Shown piece after piece: positions 55,558 through 63,090 of a stretch of 64,000 nt of DNA (position 1 is its first letter; every line of letters begins with the position of its first letter). Location of the stretch: the NCBI RefSeq assembly GCF_009649785.1, contig NZ_WJOK01000028.1:1-64000 (forward strand), given 5' to 3'. The stretch comes from Agrobacterium tumefaciens (lineage in GTDB: Bacteria > Pseudomonadota > Alphaproteobacteria > Rhizobiales > Rhizobiaceae). The notes beneath the pieces are model-generated. The model was given only the letters and a program-made list of their open reading frames with translations, did no database searches and was not told the origin of the DNA. Position numbers and translations under genes: made by a program.

Positions 55558-57486
55558 CTATTGTCCGACCCTATTGTCGGCCAGCATGATTTCTCCGGTT
55601 GTCATGACCGGTGGCGGCACCATGGGCTCCGCCTGCATGTTTCGAATTCCGGGCATTCCCGGCAGTACGATGCGCAGTTTCAGACGCACCGATCTCGCTC
55701 CCTCCACGCCAGCACCGGCCACGGTGAACCGCGTTTCGGTGAAGCTGACATAGGGTTGCCCGTGCGACAGGGCCTCCAGCCCACCAATCGCATGGGAGCT
55801 GAGTTCCGCGGCACTACCTGCCACAAGCAGTAACGAACAGGCGGCAACCGTCGCCCCACCGCGCAATGCCGGCAGCCGTGGCAAGCCGTTTTCCATGGTG
55901 TGTCGGACGAGAAGAAAAACCGAAAGGCCCGCGTAGATCGCCACATTGATCGCGGCGAAGACGAAGAAACCTTCCGCAGCGTTTTCACGCGGCGCCAGCA
56001 CCATTGCGAGAAGGCTTAGTGCCGCCAGAACCATGTAAGGCGCGATTACACGCAGCGGCAGCGGCGGTTTTGCCTGCGTGCCCTTGGGTGTAATGCGAAA
56101 GTCGACGAAATCACCACGGATCGTATCGCGTATCGCCGCAAGCACACCCATCAACGACCAGGGCCAGCGCAGGAACAGAAACACGATGGCTTCCCACCCG
56201 AAGAGTTTCGCATCATGCGGGCGAAAGGCCCCCGTGGCCCGCCAGAAAAAGGCGAACACGATCATGATGAGCGAAATCGGCAGGAAATGCGCCAGAAACA
56301 CTGGATAGGAGGCATTGACGAGTACCTGGCCGCTCAACAGTGCAAAAGCGGGAAGCACGAACATCAGTGCCATGAAGCCGGAAAACAGGGGATACCAGAG
56401 CTGTGAAAACAGGAACTGGAATTTCAACCGCAAGGGAAGCTTCGGCACGTAATGCCGCGAATATTGCAAGAGGATGGTCATCAGACTGCGTGACCACTGG
56501 AATTCCTGCACCACGAGATCGGTAAAAGTCACCGGCCCGTCGCCATGCGCGATTGCGTTGACGGCATGGACGCCGCGCCAGCCGCCCGCATTCATCAAAA
56601 GCGTGGTGGAATGGTCCTCGGCAAGCTCGGGTCCCAGACCGCCCACCTCACGCAGGGCTTTGGTGCGCACGGCGTAATGCGAGCCGATACAAAGCGGCGC
56701 CCAGCTGTTGTTGTAACCCAGCTGCAGGGCGCCGTGCAGGCTTGCCTCGGCATAAAGCCTGCCACGCGCAGCCCAGCTCTCCTTTGCATTGGCATCGCAG
56801 ATGCTTGGTGCGGAGACATATCCAACCGCCGGATCGGCGAAAGGACGGATGATTTCACTCAGATAGTCCGGTTCCGGAACGTGATCGGCGTCGAATTGCG
56901 CGACGAAATCATAACGCTCATACCCGTAATGATCGTAGAAATAAGCGAGATTGCCTTCCTTGCAACGGGTGCGGCGAGGCCATGTCTTGCGGTGATAATC
57001 GACGACACCCCTCCGGGTCGAAACGAAAACACCGTGCGCGCCGCACCATTTCAACGTTTGCGCATCCGGGTCCTCATCCGCAAGCCACACGTCAAATTCC
57101 AGGCCCTTCTGCTCCAGCATGGCCTGCAGCGTCTTTTGTACTACGGTAAATGGCTCCGACGGCGCCTTGGTTACAACCATCGCCACCCTGCCCTGCGGCA
57201 GAGGAGAGCGCCGGTCGACGACCCTTGCGTTCAGGAAGATGAAGATGAAATAGGACGGCAGAAGCGTGATCCACGCGAGTGTTACCGTAACGATCGTAAA
57301 ATACGGCCAGTCGATGACCCGATCCCGGTCCAGCCACCAGATCCAGAAATAGGCAAGCGTCACCAGCCAACCGCCAATGCCGAGACGATAGGCCATGCGG
57401 TTCCAGCCGGTGAAGACGGGCAGCATTGGCAATTGGCCCGCGACGGGACGCGATGATGGTACGGAAGGGGTAGAGCGAGCTTTCAT
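55558..57486 (-). CDS. apsS: Cellulose-synthase-like GT2 polysaccharide synthase (ApsS-like)
   Basis: A 642-residue membrane glycosyltransferase with two N-terminal helices, a GT2 domain and about five C-terminal helices. Motifs: LADED 135-139, FDADH 198-202, AEDHSTT 289-295. In place of the Q(Q/R)xRW product-binding motif of cellulose synthases it has QEFQW (327-331), which fits a different sugar. A beta-rich C-terminal tail of about 120 residues replaces a PilZ domain. Gene order after uxs and uxe is that of the S. meliloti APS cluster, so UDP-arabinose is the likely donor. Coupled to uxe by ATGA. Confidence 0.75.
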   Translation of the reverse strand: MKARSTPSVPSSRPVAGQLPMLPVFTGWNRMAYRLGIGGWLVTLAYFWIWWLDRDRVIDWPYFTIVTVTLAWITLLPSYFIFIFLNARVVDRRSPLPQGRVAMVVTKAPSEPFTVVQKTLQAMLEQKGLEFDVWLADEDPDAQTLKWCGAHGVFVSTRRGVVDYHRKTWPRRTRCKEGNLAYFYDHYGYERYDFVAQFDADHVPEPDYLSEIIRPFADPAVGYVSAPSICDANAKESWAARGRLYAEASLHGALQLGYNNSWAPLCIGSHYAVRTKALREVGGLGPELAEDHSTTLLMNAGGWRGVHAVNAIAHGDGPVTFTDLVVQEFQWSRSLMTILLQYSRHYVPKLPLRLKFQFLFSQLWYPLFSGFMALMFVLPAFALLSGQVLVNASYPVFLAHFLPISLIMIVFAFFWRATGAFRPHDAKLFGWEAIVFLFLRWPWSLMGVLAAIRDTIRGDFVDFRITPKGTQAKPPLPLRVIAPYMVLAALSLLAMVLAPRENAAEGFFVFAAINVAIYAGLSVFLLVRHTMENGLPRLPALRGGATVAACSLLLVAGSAAELSSHAIGGLEALSHGQPYVSFTETRFTVAGAGVEGARSVRLKLRIVLPGMPGIRNMQAEPMVPPPVMTTGEIMLADNRVGQ

Positions 57487-58466
57487 GACAGCACCTCCAA
57501 CCCGAAGCCGGGACCAGCCGTGCGGATGATGGTGTCTATATCGGAGCGCTTCGGCGCAAAGCCGAGGGTCGCCCTCGCTCTTTCTATATCAGCGAACAGG
57601 GCGGGCGGATCACCGGCGCGCCTTGCGCCGAAATGTACCGGCACTTCCTGTCCCGTGACGCGATGGATCGCGCGGATGATATCCCCGACCGATGTGCCGT
57701 GGCCGGAGCCGAGATTGACACGCAGGGTCTCGCCGCCATCGGAAAGATAGTTGACGGCGGCCACATGGGCGTCAGCCAGATCGCTGACATGGATGTAGTC
57801 GCGGATACAGGTGCCGTCGCTGGTGTCGTAGTCCTGGCCGAAGACGTCAAGTTGCGGCAGCCGCGAGGCGGCGGCCATCAGTGCCCGGGGGATCAGATGG
57901 GTTTCCGGCTCGTGGCGTTCGTAAAGTTCGCCATCCGGGTCGGCACCCGCCGCATTGAAGTAGCGCAGAGCGACGAAACGCATGCCATAGGCGGCAGCGT
58001 AATCATCGAGCGCCATTTCGAAAATCAGCTTCGTACGACCGTAGGGATTGACCGGGATCTGCGCCGTTTCCTCGCGGATCGGTAATTGCGGCGGCACGCC
58101 ATAGGTGGCGCAGCTGGAGGAAAATACCAGCCCGCCGATATTCTGGTCGAGACAAGCATCCAGAAGCGCCAGACTGCCGCCGACATTGTTGCGGTAATAT
58201 TTGCGCGGATCCTCAACGGATTCGCCGACATAGGCATTTGCGGCGCAATGGATGACGAAGGCTGGCGAGAACTCCTTGAGCGTGGCCTTCAAGAGACTAC
58301 GATCCAGAATGTCGCCTTCAATGAAGGGACCCCAGCGAACTGAATCCGCGTGACCCGTCGAGAGATTATCGTAAGCAATGGGCTTGAAGCCGGAATGCGC
58401 CAGCGCCTTGCAGATGTGGCTGCCTATGAATCCGGCCCCGCCCGTGACGAGGATTGTACGGGACAT
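57483..58466 (-). CDS. uxe: UDP-sugar 4-epimerase (Uxe-like, UDP-xylose/UDP-glucose 4-epimerase)
   Basis: A 327-residue extended SDR of the GalE type starting at 58466 (MSRTILVTGGAGFIGSHICKAL). The Ser/Tyr/Lys catalytic set is in VFSSSCATYG and PVNPYGRTKLIFE; FVALRYFNAAGADPDGE is the GalE signature. Directly behind a UDP-glucuronate decarboxylase gene and before a cellulose-synthase-like gene, it corresponds to S. meliloti uxe, reported to interconvert UDP-xylose/UDP-arabinose and UDP-glucose/UDP-galactose. Sequence alone does not separate it from GalE/ExoB, so the name rests on gene order. Confidence 0.78.
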   Translation of the reverse strand: MSRTILVTGGAGFIGSHICKALAHSGFKPIAYDNLSTGHADSVRWGPFIEGDILDRSLLKATLKEFSPAFVIHCAANAYVGESVEDPRKYYRNNVGGSLALLDACLDQNIGGLVFSSSCATYGVPPQLPIREETAQIPVNPYGRTKLIFEMALDDYAAAYGMRFVALRYFNAAGADPDGELYERHEPETHLIPRALMAAASRLPQLDVFGQDYDTSDGTCIRDYIHVSDLADAHVAAVNYLSDGGETLRVNLGSGHGTSVGDIIRAIHRVTGQEVPVHFGARRAGDPPALFADIERARATLGFAPKRSDIDTIIRTAGPGFGLEVLS

Positions 58467-58467
58467 C

Positions 58468-59490
58468 TCATACGGCCTCCGCAACCTTCTTGCCGGCCAG
58501 CAGCGCATCGAAATAGACGATGGTTTTCTCCAGACCGGTTTCGAGCGGTACGCGCGGTTGCCATCTGAGCATTTCCTTGGCACGCGAAATATCGGGACGA
58601 CGCTGCTGCGGATCATCGATCGCAGCGGGCAGATGCACGATGCGCGAGCGGGAATTCGTCATGCGGATGACGATATCGGCCAGCTGCCGCACCGGAATTT
58701 CAGTCGGGTTGCCGAGATTGATCGGTCCGGTGCAATCCTTCGGCTTAGCTGAAAAACGCAGGAACCCGTCGATCAGATCATCGACGTAGCAGAAGGAGCG
58801 CGTCTGGCTGCCGTCGCCATAAATGGTGATGTCCGACCCCTTCAGCGCCTGGACGATGAAGTTGGAGACCACCCGCCCGTCATCGGGGCGCATGCGCGGC
58901 CCATAGGTGTTGAAGATGCGCCCAACCTTGATATCGACGCCATAAAAGCGGTGATAATCGAAAAAAAGCGTTTCGGCGCTGCGCTTGCCCTCATCGTAGC
59001 AGGCTCGCGGCCCGATTGTATTTACGTTGCCGAAATAGCTTTCCGGCTGCGGATTGACGAGCGGGTCGCCATAGACTTCCGATGTCGAGGATTGCACCAC
59101 GGTTGCACCGCATCTGCGAGCGACTTCGAGAACGTTGACCGCGCCGAGCACATTGGTAAGCAGGGTGCCGACTGGATCACGCTGGTAGTCCGGCGGCGAG
59201 GCCGGCGACGCGAAGTTGAAGATCAGCGAGACGTCGATGTCATAGGGCTTGCGGACATCATGCTCGACCATCAAAAACCGCTTGTTGGCTTGCAAATGCT
59301 CAACATTAACGGTCCGTCCAGTCGAAAGATCGTCGAGACAGATCACCTCATGACCGCAAGCCAACAGACGTTCGCAAAGATGGGAGCCAAGGAAACCAGC
59401 CCCGCCGTTGACCAGAACGCGCTGGCCTGGCCGCCACTCGGAATAGATTGTAGCGCCGTTGTCATGGTCGTTGGGAACGAAATTACGCAT
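58468..59490 (-). CDS. uxs: UDP-glucuronate decarboxylase (UDP-xylose synthase, Uxs)
   Basis: A 340-residue extended SDR with the UXS-specific stretch: NFASPASPPDYQRDPVGTLLTNVLGA, SSTSEVYGDPLVNPQPESYFGNVN, IGPRACYDEGKRSAETLFFDY and RIFNTYGPRMRPDDGRVVSNFI. The catalytic Tyr/Lys are in CYDEGKR. It oxidises, decarboxylates and reduces UDP-glucuronate to UDP-xylose. The start at 59490 follows GGGAGGAG. It heads the operon uxs-uxe-apsS-apsH1-apsE; a long AT-rich control region lies upstream. Confidence 0.9.
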   Translation of the reverse strand: MRNFVPNDHDNGATIYSEWRPGQRVLVNGGAGFLGSHLCERLLACGHEVICLDDLSTGRTVNVEHLQANKRFLMVEHDVRKPYDIDVSLIFNFASPASPPDYQRDPVGTLLTNVLGAVNVLEVARRCGATVVQSSTSEVYGDPLVNPQPESYFGNVNTIGPRACYDEGKRSAETLFFDYHRFYGVDIKVGRIFNTYGPRMRPDDGRVVSNFIVQALKGSDITIYGDGSQTRSFCYVDDLIDGFLRFSAKPKDCTGPINLGNPTEIPVRQLADIVIRMTNSRSRIVHLPAAIDDPQQRRPDISRAKEMLRWQPRVPLETGLEKTIVYFDALLAGKKVAEAV

Positions 59491-59886
59491 TACACACTCC
59501 TCCCAATGAGGAACCAGCCCGGCTGATTCGACTTGAACTAGATCAAACTCCAGATTGCAGGATATTTCGAATGTCACCTCCGGTTTTTATTTCTTCTGGA
59601 GGTTTTAATATTTAGATTCGGTATATTTCAACTTTTATGATAGGCGCGTCATAAAACAGGTCAACTTTATTTTATCGAAATATTACAATTGATTACCCCG
59701 AATTACTCGTATTAATCACTCGATTTAATACTTTTTAACTACGCCTCCATTATGCCTTTCTTATTGAGCATTAGCGCAAGCTTCGCTCAACCAGTCGGGA
59801 CTATTCTGGTTTTGTAAGGCTCGGTCCACCGGGGCAAAACCACCCGGCGAGATGCGACAGCTAGTCGATTTCAGGGGACATACATC
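59491..59886. promoter_or_regulatory. Control region upstream of the APS-type operon
   Basis: About 400 AT-rich bases between divergent uxs and a small lipoprotein gene, no gene seen. It has a perfect inverted repeat TTTTATGA-N8-TCATAAAA (59633-59656) centred 154 bases before the uxs start, and a wider ACCTCC/GGAGGT pair (59576-59581, 59598-59603) that would fold in the uxs leader. Confidence 0.5.
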
Positions 59887-60237
59887 ATGAATGAAATGCC
59901 TTATTCCCATAACAGCAAAGCGGCCCGCCGCTGTCGTTTTGCACTTGTTGCCGCCGCACTTGCGACGTTCACTTTCGCAACGGCCTCGTGCTCCGTCGTT
60001 GAAGATGCCGTTCTGATCAAGACCGCATCTGCTAATACGGCGACGATCAAGAGCCGGGTTGCTCCAGCCAAGGCGTCCTACGGCTATGACAAGACAGGCA
60101 ACGCAGCCGTCACGCTTGTTGCCGATACTTACGACACACCGACGATATCGCCGCGGCATTCCTATTCCGGTTCTTCTCCCTATATCTGCTCACCGAGCGG
60201 ATTTGGTCAGAAGTCCCGCTGTTTCCTGAGGCCCTGA
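59887..60237 (+). CDS. Small predicted lipoprotein, unknown function
   Basis: A 116-residue protein with an N-terminal basic region (residues 1-17), a hydrophobic core (FALVAAALATFTFATASC) and a lipobox-like TASC around residue 35. The rest is Thr/Ser/Tyr-rich with two Cys near the end (PYICSPSGFGQKSRCFLRP). I do not recognise the family. It is divergent from the APS-type operon and convergent with a LuxR-type regulator. The start is supported by the signal, less by its ribosome site. Confidence 0.55.
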   Translation: MNEMPYSHNSKAARRCRFALVAAALATFTFATASCSVVEDAVLIKTASANTATIKSRVAPAKASYGYDKTGNAAVTLVADTYDTPTISPRHSYSGSSPYICSPSGFGQKSRCFLRP

Positions 60238-60297
60238 GCCTCAGGCATAACCTCTGCTTGAAACTGGCGTCATTGCGGCATCAGGCCCGCCAGATGT

Positions 60298-61068
60298 TCA
60301 GTTTCTCCAGCCGGAGATAGCCGCGTCGTCGTCCTTGTGAAAGAAGCGCGATGCTGCCTCCGTTCGGTTGCGCACATTCATCTTCTTATAGATGTTGCGA
60401 ACGTGCACCTTCACGGTATTCTCGGACAGGTGAAGCCGGTCGGCGATGATCTTGTTTTGCGTTCCCTTGCAAAGCAGGTCGAGGATTTGCACCTCGCGCG
60501 TCGTCAGCGCCGCCATTTCACTCTTGCTGACGGCAAGAGCGTCGGCGCGGTTGGCGATCACGGCGTTGCTTTGAACGCTTTTGCCGTTCACGGCCTGGGA
60601 ATAGGGGGTGAGCTTGCCGAGAAGGGCAGCGGGAAAATGCTCCCCGCCCTTCATGAGGAGATCAACCGCCGCCATGAAAACATCGAGCCGCAGATTAAGC
60701 GGCAGCACGCCATCGATGATACGCATCCCCACCAGTTGCTTCAGCGGCTCCTCAAACTTGTCGATGGTTTCGACGACAAGTGCAATTGGGGCATCCGGAT
60801 GCTTTTCGTGGACTGCCGAAAGAACGCTATGAAGCCGCTCGCCCGACATACGGTACGGCAGGACCAGCCGGACATCGGCGCCATAGTCATCGTCGATCGT
60901 TGCCGAGGACATAACGCTCATCACAGCGAATGTAGGGAACTTTTTGCCCAGCGCCTCCACGAGGCACTCGGAAAACAGGTCCGGATCCGCGATGATCAAT
61001 AAAGTTCCATTTATAGGCGCAACGGCTCCACTTTGTTTTGCCGCATAATCTGAAGTTCCCATGAACAT
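60298..61068 (-). CDS. LuxR-family response regulator-like transcription factor
   Basis: A 256-residue protein from ATG 61068 with strong AGGGGAG upstream; starts further up at 61125 or GTG 61170 have poor sites. The N-terminal part is receiver-like (GTLLIIADPDLFSECLVEALGKKFPTFAVMSV) but the expected phospho-Asp position is uncertain (DDDYGADVRLVLPYRMSG), so it may be an unphosphorylated pseudo-receiver. The C-terminal helix-turn-helix is clear: LTTREVQILDLLCKGTQNKIIADRLHLSENTVKVHVRNIYKKMNVRNRTEAA. Target unknown; neighbours are polysaccharide and exported-protein genes. Confidence 0.85.
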   Translation of the reverse strand: MFMGTSDYAAKQSGAVAPINGTLLIIADPDLFSECLVEALGKKFPTFAVMSVMSSATIDDDYGADVRLVLPYRMSGERLHSVLSAVHEKHPDAPIALVVETIDKFEEPLKQLVGMRIIDGVLPLNLRLDVFMAAVDLLMKGGEHFPAALLGKLTPYSQAVNGKSVQSNAVIANRADALAVSKSEMAALTTREVQILDLLCKGTQNKIIADRLHLSENTVKVHVRNIYKKMNVRNRTEAASRFFHKDDDAAISGWRN

Positions 61069-61976
61069 CGACGTCTCCCCTAAAGCGCTACGCATTACGT
61101 TCTTTTTGGTTGTGTGCTCTGTCATTCGCCGGGATACCCCTAGAAACAAATGGGGCAACTCCCGCTTCACGCCATGTCAACTATCATTAATTACCCGTTA
61201 ATTAAGGAGGCTAATACGAAAAGCTGTGCAAAGAAATGGCCCAAATGGGTTATTTCTTGCAATTGACGTACAAAATTGGTTACGCCCGTAATGAATCGTT
61301 GAGCCCGGAACCAGTGTAAAAACAAACACATCGGAAAAGCTTTCGCTCCGGTTTTGCAATCCGGGAAAATATAACTTTTGGTTGATATCCCTTTACATAC
61401 CTGCCCGGCAAACGAGCTTCCGGAATGTGCCATTTCGGGATAGGGACCCTTCTCACCGCCATTGACTATATTTTTAGGAAAAGCAGCTTTTCCCGGCCTG
61501 AGCGCAATTATTTGCGTCTGAACCGGCGGCAAATCTCCATGCGACCGCCTTCCGACATATATATTGGTGGTAAGGGTGCCGATATGTTTAGCCCGAATTG
61601 ATAGCTAGGAAGCGCGATTTTTCTGCTGCACAGTCTGACCGTCGCTGCAAACAGTGACCGATGGAAAGACAACCCCGGCCTTTGACGTGTGTTTGCAAAC
61701 GCCGGTTCCTTTTCAAGACATAACGAAAGCAAAAAGACGAAGCCACCGCGCTCCCAACGGAGCGAGGAACGGATTTGTGCGCCTTAATACCGAGTAGCGC
61801 ACAAGGGCTGAACGAGAAGAGCCCGGTTACGGGCCGATGCCAAGCCGCAGATGAGACGTACCGAGTGCATCTGCAGAACATCAATCTTTGTGCAACGCGG
61901 AGCAAGCGCGAAAAAATCCCGTTTTAGATGAGAGGGATTTCGAAAGCTGCTCCGAGCTTTTTCGGAGGAAATCGAC
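61069..61976. other. Long non-coding stretch upstream of the acidic repeat protein
   Basis: About 0.9 kb with no convincing gene; the short minus-strand frames have unnatural composition and no ribosome sites. It holds a 28-bp interrupted palindrome (61231-61258) and a short GGAAAAG-CAG-CTTTTCC hairpin at 61477-61493. The length fits a heavily regulated promoter or an undetected small RNA. Confidence 0.4.
61231..61258. repeat. Interrupted palindrome upstream of the LuxR-type gene
   Basis: Arms AAGAAAT-gg-CCCA and TGGG-tt-ATTTCTT around AA: 11 of 13 arm positions pair. It lies 163-190 bases before the regulator's start. Probable protein-binding site rather than terminator, since no T-run follows. 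Confidence 0.5.
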
Positions 61977-62939
61977 ATGGGTTACAATCCACAGCCTGCG
62001 GGCGACGACATCACCAAGATTGGCGCGCTTTCGGAGGGTTTCGCCAACACCTCGACCAATGACGCAAAGGTGGACGACAGCAATGTCGGCACCGCAAACG
62101 GTGAAAACCGCAACAACGACAACAGCGACAACAGCACCAATGTGGATGTTGACGCCAAAATCGACGTTGCAGTGGGCAACGGCGACAATCGCGACAACGA
62201 CTATGACTGGAGCTATGACAGCAAGTCTTACAGCGACAACGATACGACCGTAAAGACGAGCACCGAAACCAGCACCGAAATCAAGACCGATTACGACTGG
62301 AGCTATGAAAGCAAGTCGTACAGCGACAATGACACCAACGTGAAGACGGTCACGGATACGGACACCAAGACCTTCTCCTATTCCGACGACGACACGACAA
62401 CAACAACAACGACGACTTCCGACAGCTTCAACTCCGCTGACAGTTTCTACAAGTCGGATGACGACTTCGGCAACATCGCCGGCGTCAAGGATGTCGGCAA
62501 TCTCGGCATCGCTGGCGGAGACCTCACCTTTAACCTCGGTGACGACTTCTCCTTCACACTTGATGTCGACAATATCCTCAACAGCTCGCTCAACGGCGAA
62601 GGCAACGACACGGGCTTCAGCCTTGTGCAGGCCAACCACCTGGCGGATCAGGATCAGGCCTGGGATGTCAGGATGGACAATGGTGGTGCCCAGAACCACC
62701 TGAGCGCGAATGCCGGCGACGCCTTTGGCGCAGAAGGCATGGACGGCAAGGGATGGGACCTCAAGGCTGGCGACGACGCTGCGGGTACCAGCACTGCAGA
62801 TGCATCGGCTATCCTTGCAAACTCCGGCTTCCATCTGGAACTGGTGCAGGGCGCCAACATGCTCTCCAATGCCGTTGATGTCTCGGTCACAGGCGGTAAC
62901 TCGCATGTTTCTGATACCGGCGAGGACAGCGGCTCCTGA
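61977..62939 (+). CDS. Acidic, cysteine-free, Asp/Asn/Ser/Thr-rich repeat protein, unknown
   Basis: A 320-residue protein behind an excellent GGAGGAAATCGAC-ATG. It has no signal peptide, no Cys, and very acidic, low-complexity composition. Two near-identical 20-residue units DYDWSY[DE]SKSYSDNDTxVKT lie at 75-94 and 105-124 (period 30), followed by an eight-Thr run at 140-147. The C-terminal half (165-320) is Gly/Asp-rich and beta-like, with NLGDDFSFTLDVDNI and two QxN-type segments (218-231, 291-304). Such composition suits an unfolded, Ca-binding or type I secreted surface protein. I do not recognise the family. Terminator-like hairpin follows, then the partner gene. Confidence 0.75.
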   Translation: MGYNPQPAGDDITKIGALSEGFANTSTNDAKVDDSNVGTANGENRNNDNSDNSTNVDVDAKIDVAVGNGDNRDNDYDWSYDSKSYSDNDTTVKTSTETSTEIKTDYDWSYESKSYSDNDTNVKTVTDTDTKTFSYSDDDTTTTTTTTSDSFNSADSFYKSDDDFGNIAGVKDVGNLGIAGGDLTFNLGDDFSFTLDVDNILNSSLNGEGNDTGFSLVQANHLADQDQAWDVRMDNGGAQNHLSANAGDAFGAEGMDGKGWDLKAGDDAAGTSTADASAILANSGFHLELVQGANMLSNAVDVSVTGGNSHVSDTGEDSGS

Positions 62940-62954
62940 CGAGTACCTCTCTAT

Positions 62955-62990
62955 GAAAAAAGCTGCACCGGCATTCGCCGGTGCAGTTTG
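62955..62990. terminator. Hairpin between the acidic repeat protein and its partner gene
   Basis: Perfect 10-bp stem CTGCACCGGC/GCCGGTGCAG (62963-62972 with 62977-62986), ATTC loop, then TTTG; A-run on the other side. It may reduce read-through between the two genes and set their ratio. Confidence 0.6.
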
Positions 62991-63090
62991 CGGTTGAAGG
63001 ACCGGGTTTGCGCGAAGACGAAGCACCGCCTCTTGGACGTGTGCCGCCCGCCGCCCAGGCTCTGCCGCGATGATCAGGGAGGGACCTGCA

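Noticed and set aside
61191-61905. Several minus-strand frames of 60-113 codons in the 0.9-kb gap
   Set aside because: No ribosome sites, Cys/Arg/Ser-rich translations without family resemblance, and overlapping frames that exclude each other.
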